Shown in pieces: positions 48,947 through 59,862 of a stretch of DNA of 64,000 bases. The notes beneath the pieces were generated by a model. It made no database searches. It saw only the letters and a list, made by a program, of their open reading frames with translations, and was not told where the DNA came from. The DNA comes from Geomonas sp. Red32. Lineage in GTDB: Bacteria; Desulfobacterota; Desulfuromonadia; Geobacterales; Geobacteraceae. The stretch is from the NCBI RefSeq assembly GCF_023652955.1, contig NZ_JAKLOY010000005.1, forward strand, positions 124,001-188,000, given 5' to 3'. Numbering within the stretch: position 1 is the first letter of the stretch; each line of letters begins with the position of its first letter. Position numbers and translations under genes: made by a program.

Positions 48947-50071
48947 CTAGAGGGAAGAGGAAACTAGGTCGATCACGGTGATTTCAGGGGGAGCGAGGAC
49001 GCGGACCGGAGGCCCCCAGGTGCCGGTGCCGCGGCTTACATAGAGAAACGAGCCGCCGCCGACCTCGGAAAGCCCCATCTTTGCCGGATATGCCAGGTGG
49101 GTGAGCAGGTTGAAGGGGAAGATTTGCCCCTTGTGCACGTGGCCGGAGAGCTGCAGATCGAAGAGCCCCACCGCCTCCCTCTCCACCGCCGGGCGGTGCT
49201 TGAGGAGGATCGTGTAGCGTTGGGGAGCATGGCCGCGAAGAAGGAGGTGATCGGTGGCCCCTTTGCCTCCACGGGAAAGGGCAGGATCGTCGACCCCGGC
49301 GATGGTCAGGCAGTCCCCTGCCTCGACCGACTCCTCGCGCAGCAAACGGAAACCGCCGTGCTCGGTGAAGGAGGAGGAGGGAGCGGCCCCGGCAAAGGCC
49401 TCGTGGTTACCGAGCACGGCATACTTCCCGAGGGGCGGCTGGAGCCGCGCGAGCTCATGGTCCAGGAAGCGGAGGCCGTCCTTCTGTCCGTCCACGAGGT
49501 CGCCGGTGCTGACCACCAGGTCGGGCTGCAACCGTTCGATCTCCGCGAGGATCCGCTCGAGCCTCTCCCGGCCGACCATCAGCCCCAGGTGAACGTCCGA
49601 GACCTGAACGATCCGGATTTTCTCCCCCGCGGGGATCTTGCCGCTGGCCAGGGTCACCCTCTCGATTTTCAGGGAGCGGGCCTCGAAATAACCGTACACG
49701 GTGGAGGCCAGGGCGACGCCCGCCGAAACCGCGATTACCACCGGTCCAGAAATGCCAACCGGCTGCCCCCAAAGCCGGCCCGCCAGGGCCAGCACTCCGC
49801 GCAGCAGGTCCATAACCATCGAGGCGCTCAGGAAAAGGAAGAAAAAGCCCATCCAGAGATAGCCGAGATAGCCGGTCACCTTGGCCGCCGTCTCGCAGCC
49901 GAAACGCTCCAGCGTCCTCACCAGGATGGGGGCCAGCACCATGACCAGGGCAAAGAGCGCGGCCAGGGCAGGAAACGGGGGGGAGAGATGGAAGGTGTGT
50001 ACCGTACGGGAGAGCAGGTAAAGGTGGGCACCGCCATAGATGCAGAAGTAAAATACAAGAAACAGGAGCAT
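48947..50071 (-). CDS. Membrane-anchored metallophosphoesterase (YkuE-like)
   Basis: The protein has 374 residues with four predicted N-terminal membrane helices (residues ~1-125) and a calcineurin-like phosphoesterase domain. Metal-binding motifs are VSDVHLG, STGDLVDG, GNHEAF and SGHVHKGQ. It resembles YkuE/YaeI-type enzymes, and is not LpxH, which lacks such membrane helices. The substrate is unknown, perhaps a phospholipid headgroup or cyclic nucleotide. Confidence 0.88.
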   Translation of the reverse strand: MLLFLVFYFCIYGGAHLYLLSRTVHTFHLSPPFPALAALFALVMVLAPILVRTLERFGCETAAKVTGYLGYLWMGFFFLFLSASMVMDLLRGVLALAGRLWGQPVGISGPVVIAVSAGVALASTVYGYFEARSLKIERVTLASGKIPAGEKIRIVQVSDVHLGLMVGRERLERILAEIERLQPDLVVSTGDLVDGQKDGLRFLDHELARLQPPLGKYAVLGNHEAFAGAAPSSSFTEHGGFRLLREESVEAGDCLTIAGVDDPALSRGGKGATDHLLLRGHAPQRYTILLKHRPAVEREAVGLFDLQLSGHVHKGQIFPFNLLTHLAYPAKMGLSEVGGGSFLYVSRGTGTWGPPVRVLAPPEITVIDLVSSSL

Positions 50072-50173
50072 TAACCGTCACCTCGCAAGAGATGCGGCCA
50101 CTTTACCACACACACGCCCGGCAGGCGATGTAAACAAGTTGACCTGGCACCATGCCACGGCCTGCTGCCGGAT

Positions 50174-50201
50174 AAGCCCCATCCCGGTCCCATGGGGGCT
50201 T
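50174..50201 (-). terminator. Hairpin downstream of the fatty acid hydroxylase gene
   Basis: aagcccc (50174-50180) and ggggctt (50195-50201) form a 7-bp stem with a 14-base loop, 9 bp after the stop on the minus strand. The T-run beyond it is weak, so termination is plausible but not certain. Apart from this, no gene is seen in the 139 bp gap. Confidence 0.5.
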
Positions 50202-50210
50202 CCGTGAGCC

Positions 50211-51080
50211 TCACCCCGCCAGGGTGGTGGCCGGGATCGAGGCGGGGGCGCGGACGGTCTCCACGTAGGGGGGAGCGGGACGGAAAGGCAAGGCCAGCAT
50301 CTCTCCCAGCGTCACCTGCCGGGGATCCTGGCAATCCGGCACCCCGAGGGTCAGGCCGTCCTGCGGCACGTTGAGCCGGATGGTACCATGGAGATAGTCC
50401 GGCCAGCTGAAGATGGTCGACCAGTTGGAATCGGTCTCGGCACGGACGATGGAGTGATGGATGCCGTGCATGCGCGGCGTGACGATCAACCGGCAGAGCA
50501 GCCGCTCGACCGGGAGGGGGAGCCGCAGGTTGGAGTGGTGGAACATGATGGCCAGGAGGGTGAGGGTCTGCCAGAGAGCCAGGGAAAAGGGGGAGATGCC
50601 GAGGAGGGCGATTTGGGCGGCCCGCCAGGGTACCGACAGGATCAACTCGCCGGAGTGGAAGCGGAGCGCAGTGCTGGCGTCAAGGTCCAGGTCGGCGTGG
50701 TGGGCCTTGTGGAAGCGCCAAAGGAACGGGACCTTGTGGGTCAGGTAGTGCCAGATGAAAAGGGTGTAGTCGAGCAGGAGCACGGAGAGAATAACCTCCG
50801 CCGCCACCGGAAGCCTCACCAGCTTCAACAGTCCCAACTGCTTCCCTTCCACCGCCAGGGTCAGCCGGGTCACCACCGGCTTCTCGGCCAGCGAAACGGT
50901 CGTCCCCGCCAGCAGGGCGATGGCGCCGTTTCTGACATCCCGGGCCAGCTTCTCCTGTCGGGTCCTTCTCAGGGGGCGAGCCAGTTCAAGGCAAGTGACG
51001 GCGGCGAAGGTTCCGAAAATCAGGGTGGCGTTGAGCCAGCCGGGAAGTTGTCCGGTCATGGTGCGCGATCTGCGGGACAC
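50211..51080 (-). CDS. Sterol desaturase / fatty acid hydroxylase family membrane protein
   Basis: This 289-residue integral membrane protein has the di-iron histidine boxes HYLTH, HKAHH, HHSNLR and HGIHH. It starts at a GTG at 51080 with AAAGGAG six bases upstream. The fatty acid hydroxylase superfamily oxidises sterols, fatty acids or hopanoid-like lipids using O2, which is notable if the host is mainly anaerobic. It is divergent from the SRPBCC gene. Confidence 0.9.
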   Translation of the reverse strand: MSRRSRTMTGQLPGWLNATLIFGTFAAVTCLELARPLRRTRQEKLARDVRNGAIALLAGTTVSLAEKPVVTRLTLAVEGKQLGLLKLVRLPVAAEVILSVLLLDYTLFIWHYLTHKVPFLWRFHKAHHADLDLDASTALRFHSGELILSVPWRAAQIALLGISPFSLALWQTLTLLAIMFHHSNLRLPLPVERLLCRLIVTPRMHGIHHSIVRAETDSNWSTIFSWPDYLHGTIRLNVPQDGLTLGVPDCQDPRQVTLGEMLALPFRPAPPYVETVRAPASIPATTLAG

Positions 51081-51277
51081 GTTGAACTCCTTTCGCTATT
51101 GATCTTGCGGGCGGCGGTGGCGGATCCCGGTCACTCCTGCAGGGAGTCAGCTGGTACCGCGTGTCAGGCCAGGGGGAAGCCGTGCCGCCAAGGGAATGGA
51201 TGCCCCCCATTGTAGCTTCCCGCCCCCCGCTGTCAATTCGGGGCCCTTCGGCGAAGACCTCCCGCATGCTCCCCTTC

Positions 51278-51305
51278 TTGACCACGCAAACCGCCGCCTT
51301 ACAAT
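51278..51305 (+). promoter_or_regulatory. Probable promoter of the SRPBCC operon
   Basis: TTGACC (51278-51283) and TACAAT (51300-51305) are separated by 16 bp on the plus strand, 78 bp upstream of the SRPBCC ATG. The 302 bp divergent region (51081-51382) holds no recognisable gene. Confidence 0.55.
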
Positions 51306-51382
51306 TAGAATGTTCTCAACAGCACCCGCATTACACCGTCAGCGACCGCAGCTTTCGTTCCTGATGAAGCAAGGAGGGCCCC

Positions 51383-51838
51383 ATGCCGATGATCGTCAAG
51401 ACCGTGCAGATCCTGGTACATGCCGAATACGAGACGCTCTGGAAGTTACTTATGGACCGGCTGGAGAATCCCGGGCGGTACCTGCCGGGGGTCACCGAGG
51501 CGCGGATAACCGAGAGGACGGATGAATGGGTTGTCAGGGATATGAAACTGCACGGCGAGGATGTGAAAGAGAGGATCCTGGTGCGCCCCTACGACGGCGA
51601 GTTGCGGCACGAACTGGTCGAGCACCCTCAGTTCACCGGCTTCATCGTGACGAAGATCGTGCGGACCGCACGGCAGAGCCCGGTGGCGCCCCTTTACCTG
51701 GAATACGACCTCGACCTGCAGACCCGCTCGTTCAAGGTGCAGGGGGCGGTGCCGGGAGAGGCGGAGATCATGTCCGGGATCAACACGGAGATGCAACGGC
51801 TCAAGTCGCGGGCCGAAGAAATGGACGGCCGGGGGTGA
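51383..51838 (+). CDS. SRPBCC-fold protein, possibly AtaL/DUF1857-like
   Basis: This 151-residue soluble protein is preceded by AAGGAGGG. The layout VKTVQILVHAEYETLWKLLMDR, GVTEARITERTDEWVVRDM and a C-terminal helix (GINTEMQRLKSRAEEM) fits the START/SRPBCC lipid-binding fold. I recall similar proteins as AtaL-like, but the match is unverified. It is followed 23 bp later by a secreted protein, and faces a membrane lipid hydroxylase. Confidence 0.75.
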   Translation: MPMIVKTVQILVHAEYETLWKLLMDRLENPGRYLPGVTEARITERTDEWVVRDMKLHGEDVKERILVRPYDGELRHELVEHPQFTGFIVTKIVRTARQSPVAPLYLEYDLDLQTRSFKVQGAVPGEAEIMSGINTEMQRLKSRAEEMDGRG

Positions 51839-51861
51839 TCCACGGCAAGCCGGAGGTGACG

Positions 51862-52296
51862 ATGAGATCGACCACGTTCGCCTGTCTCGCTTTCCTGCTC
51901 GTGGCCCCGGGATGGGCACCGGCAGCCTGGGGCGAGGACCCCAAATGGGTCCTGATCGACGAGAACCAGGGTTCTAGCTACTTCTATGACGCGGGGGAGG
52001 CCAAGCCGCCCAAGGCCGGCCTCGTCAAGGTAACGACCCGGGTGGTCTACACCGACGAGGGGAAGCGGGAGGCGCTGAAGATCCTGGCGACCGACGGCAA
52101 GCTCGCCAACCTGTACGAGACGCGCTACCACCACGAGATCGACTGCGACGAGATGGAGAGCCGCCTGCTCGATGTGACCCACCTGGACCGTCAGGGGGGG
52201 ACTCTCCGTTACACCGGCGTGTCGCAGCTGACCGACTGGGAACCGGTCGACCCCCAGGCACGTATGAGCCTGGTGGCGGCCCTCGCCTGCCGCTAG
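51862..52296 (+). CDS. Secreted adhesin-E-like small protein
   Basis: This 144-residue protein starts at the ATG at 51862 with GGAGG seven bases upstream (the longer frame to 51526 is a shadow). It has a signal peptide (FACLAFLLVAPGWAPAAWG). The mature domain WVLIDENQGSSYFYDAGEAK ... VTTRVVYTDEG with paired Tyr/Trp strands resembles the surface-adhesin E (SAPE) fold. It is probably cotranscribed with the SRPBCC gene. Function is unknown. Confidence 0.75.
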   Translation: MRSTTFACLAFLLVAPGWAPAAWGEDPKWVLIDENQGSSYFYDAGEAKPPKAGLVKVTTRVVYTDEGKREALKILATDGKLANLYETRYHHEIDCDEMESRLLDVTHLDRQGGTLRYTGVSQLTDWEPVDPQARMSLVAALACR

Positions 52297-52302
52297 CAGC
52301 CG

Positions 52303-53388
52303 CTACCTCTCGCGGCGGTACTCCTGCCTGAGCAGAAGATCCATGATGACCAAGGCCGCCATGCTCTCCACGATGGGGACCGCCCGGGGGACCACGCAGG
52401 GATCGTGGCGCCCCTGGGCCTCCAGCACGGTGTCGCTCCCGTCGAAGCCCGCCGTCTGCTGGCTCAGCCCGATGGTGGCGGGAGGCTTGAAGGCGACCCT
52501 GAAGTAGATGGCTTCCCCGTTGGAGATCCCCCCCTGAACCCCGCCGCTGTAGTTGGTCGACGTCCCGAGGCGCTCCCCTTTCCGGACGAAGGGGTCGTTG
52601 TGGCGGCTCCCCCTCATGGTGCTCCCGGCAAACCCGGAGCCGATCTCGAACCCCTTGGTGGCGGGGATGGAAAGCATGGCGTGGGCCAGGAGGGCCTCCA
52701 GCTTGTCGAAGACCGGCTCCCCCAGCCCGGCCGGGACATTGCGGCAGACACACCCCACCACCCCTCCCACCGAGTCCTTGTTGTCTCTCACCTGCGAGAT
52801 CAGCTCGATCATCGACTGGGCCGCCTGCGGATCCGGACAACGGACCGGTGAGGCATCCACCAGTTCCCGTTCGATCCTCGCCAGGTCGACCGCCCCCCCG
52901 GCAATCCCGCCGACGGAGTCCACCCAGGCAACGATCTCCACGCCGTGCCGTTGGCGGAGGAACTTTTCCGCGATGGCCCCGGCCGCCACCCGTCCGATGG
53001 TCTCCCGCGCGCTCGACCTCCCCCCGCCGCTGGCGGCGCGCCGGCCGTACTTCTCCTGGTAGGTGAAGTCCGCATGGGACGGCCTGGGGACGGTGGACAT
53101 CTCCTGGTAGTCCCCGGGGCGCTGGTCGAGGTTGCGGACCATGAGGGCGATGGGGGTCCCCAGGGTGAAGCCGTTTTCCACCCCGGAGAGGATGGTCACC
53201 GCGTCCACCTCGTTTCTTGGGGTGGTCAGGGTGCTCTGGCCGGGGCGGCGCCGGTTGAGTTGTGGCTGGATGTCCTCCTCGCTCAGCTCGAGCCCGGCGG
53301 GACAGCCGTCGACGACCGAGCCGACCGCCTGGCAGTGGCTTTCTCCGAAGGTGGATACCCGGTAGAGGGTGCCGAAAACCGATGACAT
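52303..53388 (-). CDS. aroC: Chorismate synthase
   Basis: This 361-residue enzyme shows the family signatures [14 protein letters not shown] near the start, [15 protein letters not shown] and [15 protein letters not shown]. It uses reduced FMN to form chorismate for aromatic amino acids, folate and quinones. It converges with the adhesin-E-like gene (6 bp gap) and follows glgX by 30 bp. Confidence 0.96.
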   Translation of the reverse strand: MSSVFGTLYRVSTFGESHCQAVGSVVDGCPAGLELSEEDIQPQLNRRRPGQSTLTTPRNEVDAVTILSGVENGFTLGTPIALMVRNLDQRPGDYQEMSTVPRPSHADFTYQEKYGRRAASGGGRSSARETIGRVAAGAIAEKFLRQRHGVEIVAWVDSVGGIAGGAVDLARIERELVDASPVRCPDPQAAQSMIELISQVRDNKDSVGGVVGCVCRNVPAGLGEPVFDKLEALLAHAMLSIPATKGFEIGSGFAGSTMRGSRHNDPFVRKGERLGTSTNYSGGVQGGISNGEAIYFRVAFKPPATIGLSQQTAGFDGSDTVLEAQGRHDPCVVPRAVPIVESMAALVIMDLLLRQEYRRER

Positions 53389-53418
53389 GATGGGTTCCTT
53401 TGTGGGGTGCGGAAGGGG

Positions 53419-55512
<2,094 letters not shown>

Positions 55513-55572
55513 AGACCCGCTTTCCGGTTACCACTGAGTGAGAGATGGGGAGAAGGAATCGATCCACTGAGA

Positions 55573-55600
55573 ACTATAGACCATCCGGCACCCTAGTCAA
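55573..55600 (-). promoter_or_regulatory. Probable promoter of glgX
   Basis: On the minus strand TTGACT (55595-55600) and TATAGT (55573-55578) are 16 bp apart, 61 bp upstream of the glgX ATG. Both hexamers match sigma-70 consensus at five of six positions. The rest of the 195 bp lnt-glgX gap holds no gene. Confidence 0.6.
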
Positions 55601-55686
55601 ATTGAGAAAGCCCCTGATGGAACCGTCGCGTGAGAGTAGAGTGCCGCCGTAGGTTGGTCACCCGTGCCCACGCGAGTGCCAACGCT

Positions 55687-55707
55687 CCCTTCCCCCTAGC
55701 GGGAGGG
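55687..55707. repeat. GC palindromic repeat at the lnt 3' end
   Basis: cccttccccc and gggaggg flank tagc, ending directly at the lnt stop (55708), then tcaggatg. It resembles the 14.0 and 47.6 kb repeats (ccctcccc / gggaggg / aggatg) but is shorter and imperfect. Confidence 0.5.
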
Positions 55708-57267
55708 TCAGGATGCCGTTTCGTTGTTCCGCGCCTTTTTCCACGAAAGGGCGAGGCCGGCGGCCGCGAGGAGGGTGCAAAGCCACCCCAGCCAGTCGCC
55801 GAACCGGAGATAGATCGTCCGCCCGTTCATGAGAGGGACGCGGTCCTCGATGGCCTCCCGGGTCCAGACCCCGGTACGGCTGACGATCCGGCCGACCGGG
55901 TCGACGAAGGCCGAGATCCCGGTGTTGGTCACCCGCACCAGTGCCCGCCGGTGCTCGATGGAGCGGAAGCTCGCCAGCGCCAGGTGCTCCATCGGTTCGG
56001 TGGAGTTCCCGTACCAGGAGTCGTTGGTGAGGTTGAACATCACCTGGGGGACGTTACGCTCCCCTCCCCCCCTCATGAGACGGCGGATGCGGGCCGGGAA
56101 GATGTCCTCGTAGCAGATGCTGACCGAGAGGGGATGGTTGCCGAGCATGAGAGGGGCATTGCTGGTGCCGGCCGTGAATTTCGCGGTGTAGGGGAGCCAT
56201 GAGTAGAGGACGGGGAAGAGGTCCCCGAGCGGTATGTACTCGCCGAAGGGAACCAGAATGCTCTTGTCGTAGGTGCCGAGGATCTTTCCCGCCGGGTCGG
56301 TGAGCAGGGCCGAGTTGGAGACCTGCATCGTCTTGCCGGCCTGCTGCTGCACGATGCAGGCCCCCACCAGCATGGGGGTGCCGGTGGCGCCCAAAAGGGC
56401 CGGGGGAATGCTCCCCTCCCGGCTCGACATCCTCAGCCCGCAGATCCCTTCCGGCCAGACGATCAGGTCGACGGGGCCTGACGCCGCCAGCGAGCGGGAC
56501 ATCTGCTGGTGTTCCCGTACCCGGGCGTCGGGGTCGGAAAGGTTCTCCGCCCCGCCCCGGTTGGTCTGCACCAGGCCGACCTTCAGCTTGGCCGCAGCGG
56601 CGGTCTCGCGGCCGACGGTGCCGATACGCCAGCTCCCGTAGGTTACCACCAGCACCAGCACGGCCACCAAAGTGGCGGCGCTCTTGACGGGGAAGGCGCG
56701 CCGTTCGGCAAAAGAAACCAGGAGGTGGTAGACGGTCGCGTTGATGTAGACCAGCAGGAAACTGACCCCGAGGATGCCGGTGAGATCGGCGATCTGGGTC
56801 AGGCGGGGAAGGAGGTACTGGCTGGCGCCCAGATAGTTGGGGAAGATCTCGGGCCAGACGAACTCCGCCACGGTCCAGCAGACCGGGGCGACCCAGACCA
56901 CGCTCCAGCCGGTCCGGCCGGTGATGAGCCGGGTACTCCACGCCCAGGCCGCGAAGACGATCCCGTTGGCCATGGCCAGGAGCACGAGTCCCAGCACCCC
57001 GACCGGCAAAGGCGCCCCGGCGAACTGCCGGAACATCCCGACGATCCAGTAGAAGCCGCCGAGGTGGGCCACCGTCCCCGCTACCCACCCAATGAGAAAG
57101 GCCCGCTTCGGCCGCTGCCCGCGGATCGCCCAGAGGACCGGGACCAGCGCGATCCACTCGAGATAGAACTGGTCGAATCCGACGTAGCCAAGGAAGAAGA
57201 GGACACCGCCCACCAGGGCGGCCAGCCAGGGGAGGAGAGGGGAGTTCAGTCTGGGATCAGCGTTCAC
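55708..57267 (-). CDS. lnt: Apolipoprotein N-acyltransferase
   Basis: This ~519-residue enzyme has several N-terminal membrane helices and a periplasmic CN-hydrolase domain. The catalytic triad is visible: Glu in IVWPEGICG, Lys in YDKSILVPFGEY and Cys in SICYEDIFP. The start is a GTG at 57267 with AAGGA upstream; the frame continues to 57321 without SD support. It adds the third acyl chain to lipoproteins, which suits the Lol system and the many lipoproteins nearby. Confidence 0.93.
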   Translation of the reverse strand: MNADPRLNSPLLPWLAALVGGVLFFLGYVGFDQFYLEWIALVPVLWAIRGQRPKRAFLIGWVAGTVAHLGGFYWIVGMFRQFAGAPLPVGVLGLVLLAMANGIVFAAWAWSTRLITGRTGWSVVWVAPVCWTVAEFVWPEIFPNYLGASQYLLPRLTQIADLTGILGVSFLLVYINATVYHLLVSFAERRAFPVKSAATLVAVLVLVVTYGSWRIGTVGRETAAAAKLKVGLVQTNRGGAENLSDPDARVREHQQMSRSLAASGPVDLIVWPEGICGLRMSSREGSIPPALLGATGTPMLVGACIVQQQAGKTMQVSNSALLTDPAGKILGTYDKSILVPFGEYIPLGDLFPVLYSWLPYTAKFTAGTSNAPLMLGNHPLSVSICYEDIFPARIRRLMRGGGERNVPQVMFNLTNDSWYGNSTEPMEHLALASFRSIEHRRALVRVTNTGISAFVDPVGRIVSRTGVWTREAIEDRVPLMNGRTIYLRFGDWLGWLCTLLAAAGLALSWKKARNNETAS

Positions 57268-57360
57268 GGCGATTCCTTTGGGTGGCGTTAGCGGCAGGTT
57301 GGAGAATTGGGAAGATATCACAGGCGGCCCACAAACTCAATTCACCAGGGGGGTACGAAA

Positions 57361-57382
57361 AGGGCGCCCCGAAGAGCGCCCC
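57361..57382 (-). terminator. Intrinsic terminator after the glycine-zipper lipoprotein gene
   Basis: gggcgc and gcgccc form a 6-bp GC stem with an 8-base loop, followed on the minus strand by a TTTT run, 23 bp after the stop at 57405. Confidence 0.65.
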
Positions 57383-57404
57383 TGGGGGAGTCCGGCCTAC
57401 CCTC

Positions 57405-57908
57405 TTACTTGGGCGGAGGGGGCTGGTAGTCGGGAGGAACCGGGTAGGAGGGCGAACGCGTACGCGCCCGCACGCCGGGGACCTGGTTTCCCTTCGCGTA
57501 CATGCACTGGACGTAACCGATGTCGTAGCGGCGCTGGGCCTCGTTGCCGGAGTAGCGGCCCGAGCCGGACCCCGCCGCGGTCCCCAGGAGAAGCCCGCTC
57601 CCACCTCCGATGGCGGCGCCGGCACCCGGGTTCCCCGCCGCGGCGCCCAAGGCGGCACCCGCACCGGCTCCGACCAGCGTCCCCACCGCCGCCCCTTTGA
57701 CGGTGGTGTTACTAGCGGTCTCACCGGGTGACATCCCGATCCGCTCGCCTGCCCACTGACGGCAGAGAGCGTCGTCGGTCATGAACTGGTCGAACGCCTT
57801 GCCCGGAGCCGGCAGGACCATCACGCTCGGCCCGGTAGGCATCGTTTCACACCCCGCCGCCAGCAGGAGGGCGAGCAGGGTCAGCACCTTGAGGGTCATC
57901 TTTTCCAT
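57405..57908 (-). CDS. Glycine-zipper lipoprotein
   Basis: This 167-residue protein has a lipobox (LLALLLAAGC), then FDQFMTDDALCRQWAGERIG, a glycine-zipper membrane segment (VGAGAGAALGAAAGNPGAGAAIGGG) and a Pro-rich tail (PPDYQPPPPK). The pattern matches YMGG-type or Rick-17kDa-like envelope proteins. It is 13 bp from the next gene, likely cotranscribed, and ends in an intrinsic terminator. Confidence 0.8.
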   Translation of the reverse strand: MEKMTLKVLTLLALLLAAGCETMPTGPSVMVLPAPGKAFDQFMTDDALCRQWAGERIGMSPGETASNTTVKGAAVGTLVGAGAGAALGAAAGNPGAGAAIGGGSGLLLGTAAGSGSGRYSGNEAQRRYDIGYVQCMYAKGNQVPGVRARTRSPSYPVPPDYQPPPPK

Positions 57909-57921
57909 GGGATGCCTCCTT

Positions 57922-58392
57922 CTACTCGGGTGGCGTCTCGGGTGGCGTGGCCGGGGTGGGAGCCACCCTCATCCAGCCGCCGGGACAGCGCTTGACGTAC
58001 GGGTAGTAGCCGTTGGACTCCTTGCAGTAGTACCAGTATCCCTGCGGTTGCTCCGGAGCGCTCGGCTGCATGATGTACTCCTGGGGTTGCTGCTGCTGGA
58101 TGATCACCGAAGGCGACGAGTAGTAGGGATAGGCATAGTACGGGTAGAACGGATAGAAGAAGGGGTCCCAGAACCAGGGGCCGCCGATGAATACGCCCCC
58201 GCCGAAGTGGCCGCCGTGATGATAGCCGCCACCGCGGAACCCGCCACCGCGCGCGATATGGCCTCCCCCACCCCGTCCGACGAAAGCTCCGCGCCCGCCA
58301 CGCTGCGCATAGGCCGAGTCGTCGAGTGAAGCCGACAGGCAGCAGGCGAGAACCATGAGCGGCAACAAGACGATGAAGAGCTTGTGTTTCAT
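57922..58392 (-). CDS. Secreted Gly/Tyr-rich small protein
   Basis: This 156-residue protein has a signal peptide ending around SAYAQ, then a Gly/Arg/His-rich stretch, an aromatic stretch (FFYPFYPYYAYPYY), a QQQQ patch and the conserved end CKESNGYYPYVKRCPGGWMRV, which has a Cys pair and recurs in envelope proteins of Geobacter-like bacteria as I recall. Function is unknown; membrane association or polymerisation is possible. Confidence 0.75.
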   Translation of the reverse strand: MKHKLFIVLLPLMVLACCLSASLDDSAYAQRGGRGAFVGRGGGGHIARGGGFRGGGYHHGGHFGGGVFIGGPWFWDPFFYPFYPYYAYPYYSSPSVIIQQQQPQEYIMQPSAPEQPQGYWYYCKESNGYYPYVKRCPGGWMRVAPTPATPPETPPE

Positions 58393-58520
58393 GGCGACCC
58401 CCCTTTTAGACGGAAGTTTTATTCTTACCGTTAGTATACGCCGTTAGGGGGGGAACGGGAATGGATGGCCCCGGTCGCAGGCGGCGCGGCAACCGTGACG
58501 GGAGGCCTCAGCCACCGCGA

Positions 58521-59789
58521 TCAACCGGTACGGCTGCGGTCGGCCAGGTAACGGTAGAGAGGGGTCGGCATGATGGTGCGGGCCACGATGCGGGAGAGGT
58601 AGGCGGCCACCAGGAATGGGATGATGAGGCTGTGCTCGTCGGTCATCTCCATCACGATGATGACGGCGGTGAGGGGGGCCTGGACGACGCCGGAGAAAAA
58701 ACCGACCATGCCGAGCAGCGCGCACGCCTTGAAGTTGGCCAGGTGGCAGATCTTGGCGAACGACAGCCCGATGGCGGCGCCGATGGAAAGGCAGGGGGAG
58801 AAAATCCCGCCCGCCATGCCGGAAAGGTAGGAGAGCACGGTAGAGAAGAATTTCTCGGGAGCGAAGAGAAGCGGCCAGCTGCCGGTGGTCTCGCTCTCCA
58901 GGTAGTGCTTGGTTATCTCGTAGCCGGAGCCCCCCGTGGTCCCGTGGCTGAAGAAGTTGAGGGCCGAGCAGAGGATGCCGCAGTAAAGGGCCTTGCGCCA
59001 CGGCTCTTTCGGAAGGGCGAAGATTTCCGGGTGGGCCAGGAGGCGGGCGAAGGCTCCGCCGGCCACCCCGCCGGCCACGGCGAGCGCCAGCGTCTCGGGG
59101 AAAAGGATCGGGGTCTGCGGGTGGAGGCTCGGGTGCCCGAAGTAGAGGTAGTTGCCTGCCAAGGCCATGGCGGCGATACCGGAGACGATCACCGCCAGCA
59201 TGATCATCTCCCGGAATTCCCCGAGGATCCCCTCGGTCACCTCCTCGATGGCGAAGGCGATACCGGCCAGGGGGGCGTTGAAGGCGGCGGCCACCCCGGC
59301 GGCAGCGCCCGCGGTCAGGAAGGTGCGGAAGTCGACCTCGGGGGCCCTTTTGCGGAGGAACCTCCCGAAGGCGGCGAAGAGCGAGGCGGAGATCTGCACC
59401 GTCGGCCCCTCGCGGCCGATGGAGGCCCCGGCCAGGGTACCGGTGGCGCTGGAGAGGACCTTCACCAGCGCGGTTCGCACCGACACGAGCGAGCTGACCC
59501 AGGGGGGCGGATCGTCTTTCCCCGCCTCCTGGGCCCGGTCGATGGCCTCCAGGACCTGCGGTATGCCGCTTCCGCGGGCGTCGGGGCCGAAGCGCTGTAC
59601 CAGCAGGGTGGCGAGCACGAACAGCAGCGGGGTCCCCGCCGCCATCAGGTAGGGGTGGCCGGTAAAAAGCGCGAAGTACCCCTTCTGCATGAGGCCGACC
59701 AGGCGCGCAAAAAGAACCGCGGCCCCTCCCACCAAGGCGGCCGCGGTCCAGATCGTCACCTGCACGTATGTCTTACGTCTCAGTCCCAT
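58521..59789 (-). CDS. clcA: ClC-family chloride channel/antiporter
   Basis: This 422-residue membrane protein has the ClC selectivity signatures GSGIPQVLEA, GREGPTVQ (with the gating Glu) and GIFSPCLSIGAA. The C-terminus has no CBS pair. It could be a 2Cl-/H+ exchanger used in acid tolerance. It is isolated, with a 128 bp gap on the downstream side and no clear partner. Confidence 0.93.
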   Translation of the reverse strand: MGLRRKTYVQVTIWTAAALVGGAAVLFARLVGLMQKGYFALFTGHPYLMAAGTPLLFVLATLLVQRFGPDARGSGIPQVLEAIDRAQEAGKDDPPPWVSSLVSVRTALVKVLSSATGTLAGASIGREGPTVQISASLFAAFGRFLRKRAPEVDFRTFLTAGAAAGVAAAFNAPLAGIAFAIEEVTEGILGEFREMIMLAVIVSGIAAMALAGNYLYFGHPSLHPQTPILFPETLALAVAGGVAGGAFARLLAHPEIFALPKEPWRKALYCGILCSALNFFSHGTTGGSGYEITKHYLESETTGSWPLLFAPEKFFSTVLSYLSGMAGGIFSPCLSIGAAIGLSFAKICHLANFKACALLGMVGFFSGVVQAPLTAVIIVMEMTDEHSLIIPFLVAAYLSRIVARTIMPTPLYRYLADRSRTG

Positions 59790-59862
59790 GGTTCGCTAGC
59801 CTCCCGGAAAGGAAGGCTCCGGGAGAGCCCGTCCCCCTGCGGAACCGGCCCGCCGGATGACC

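Noticed and set aside
48947-50071. Metallophosphoesterase as the missing LpxH
   Set aside because: The four N-terminal membrane helices and motif set fit YkuE/YaeI-type enzymes, not soluble LpxH.
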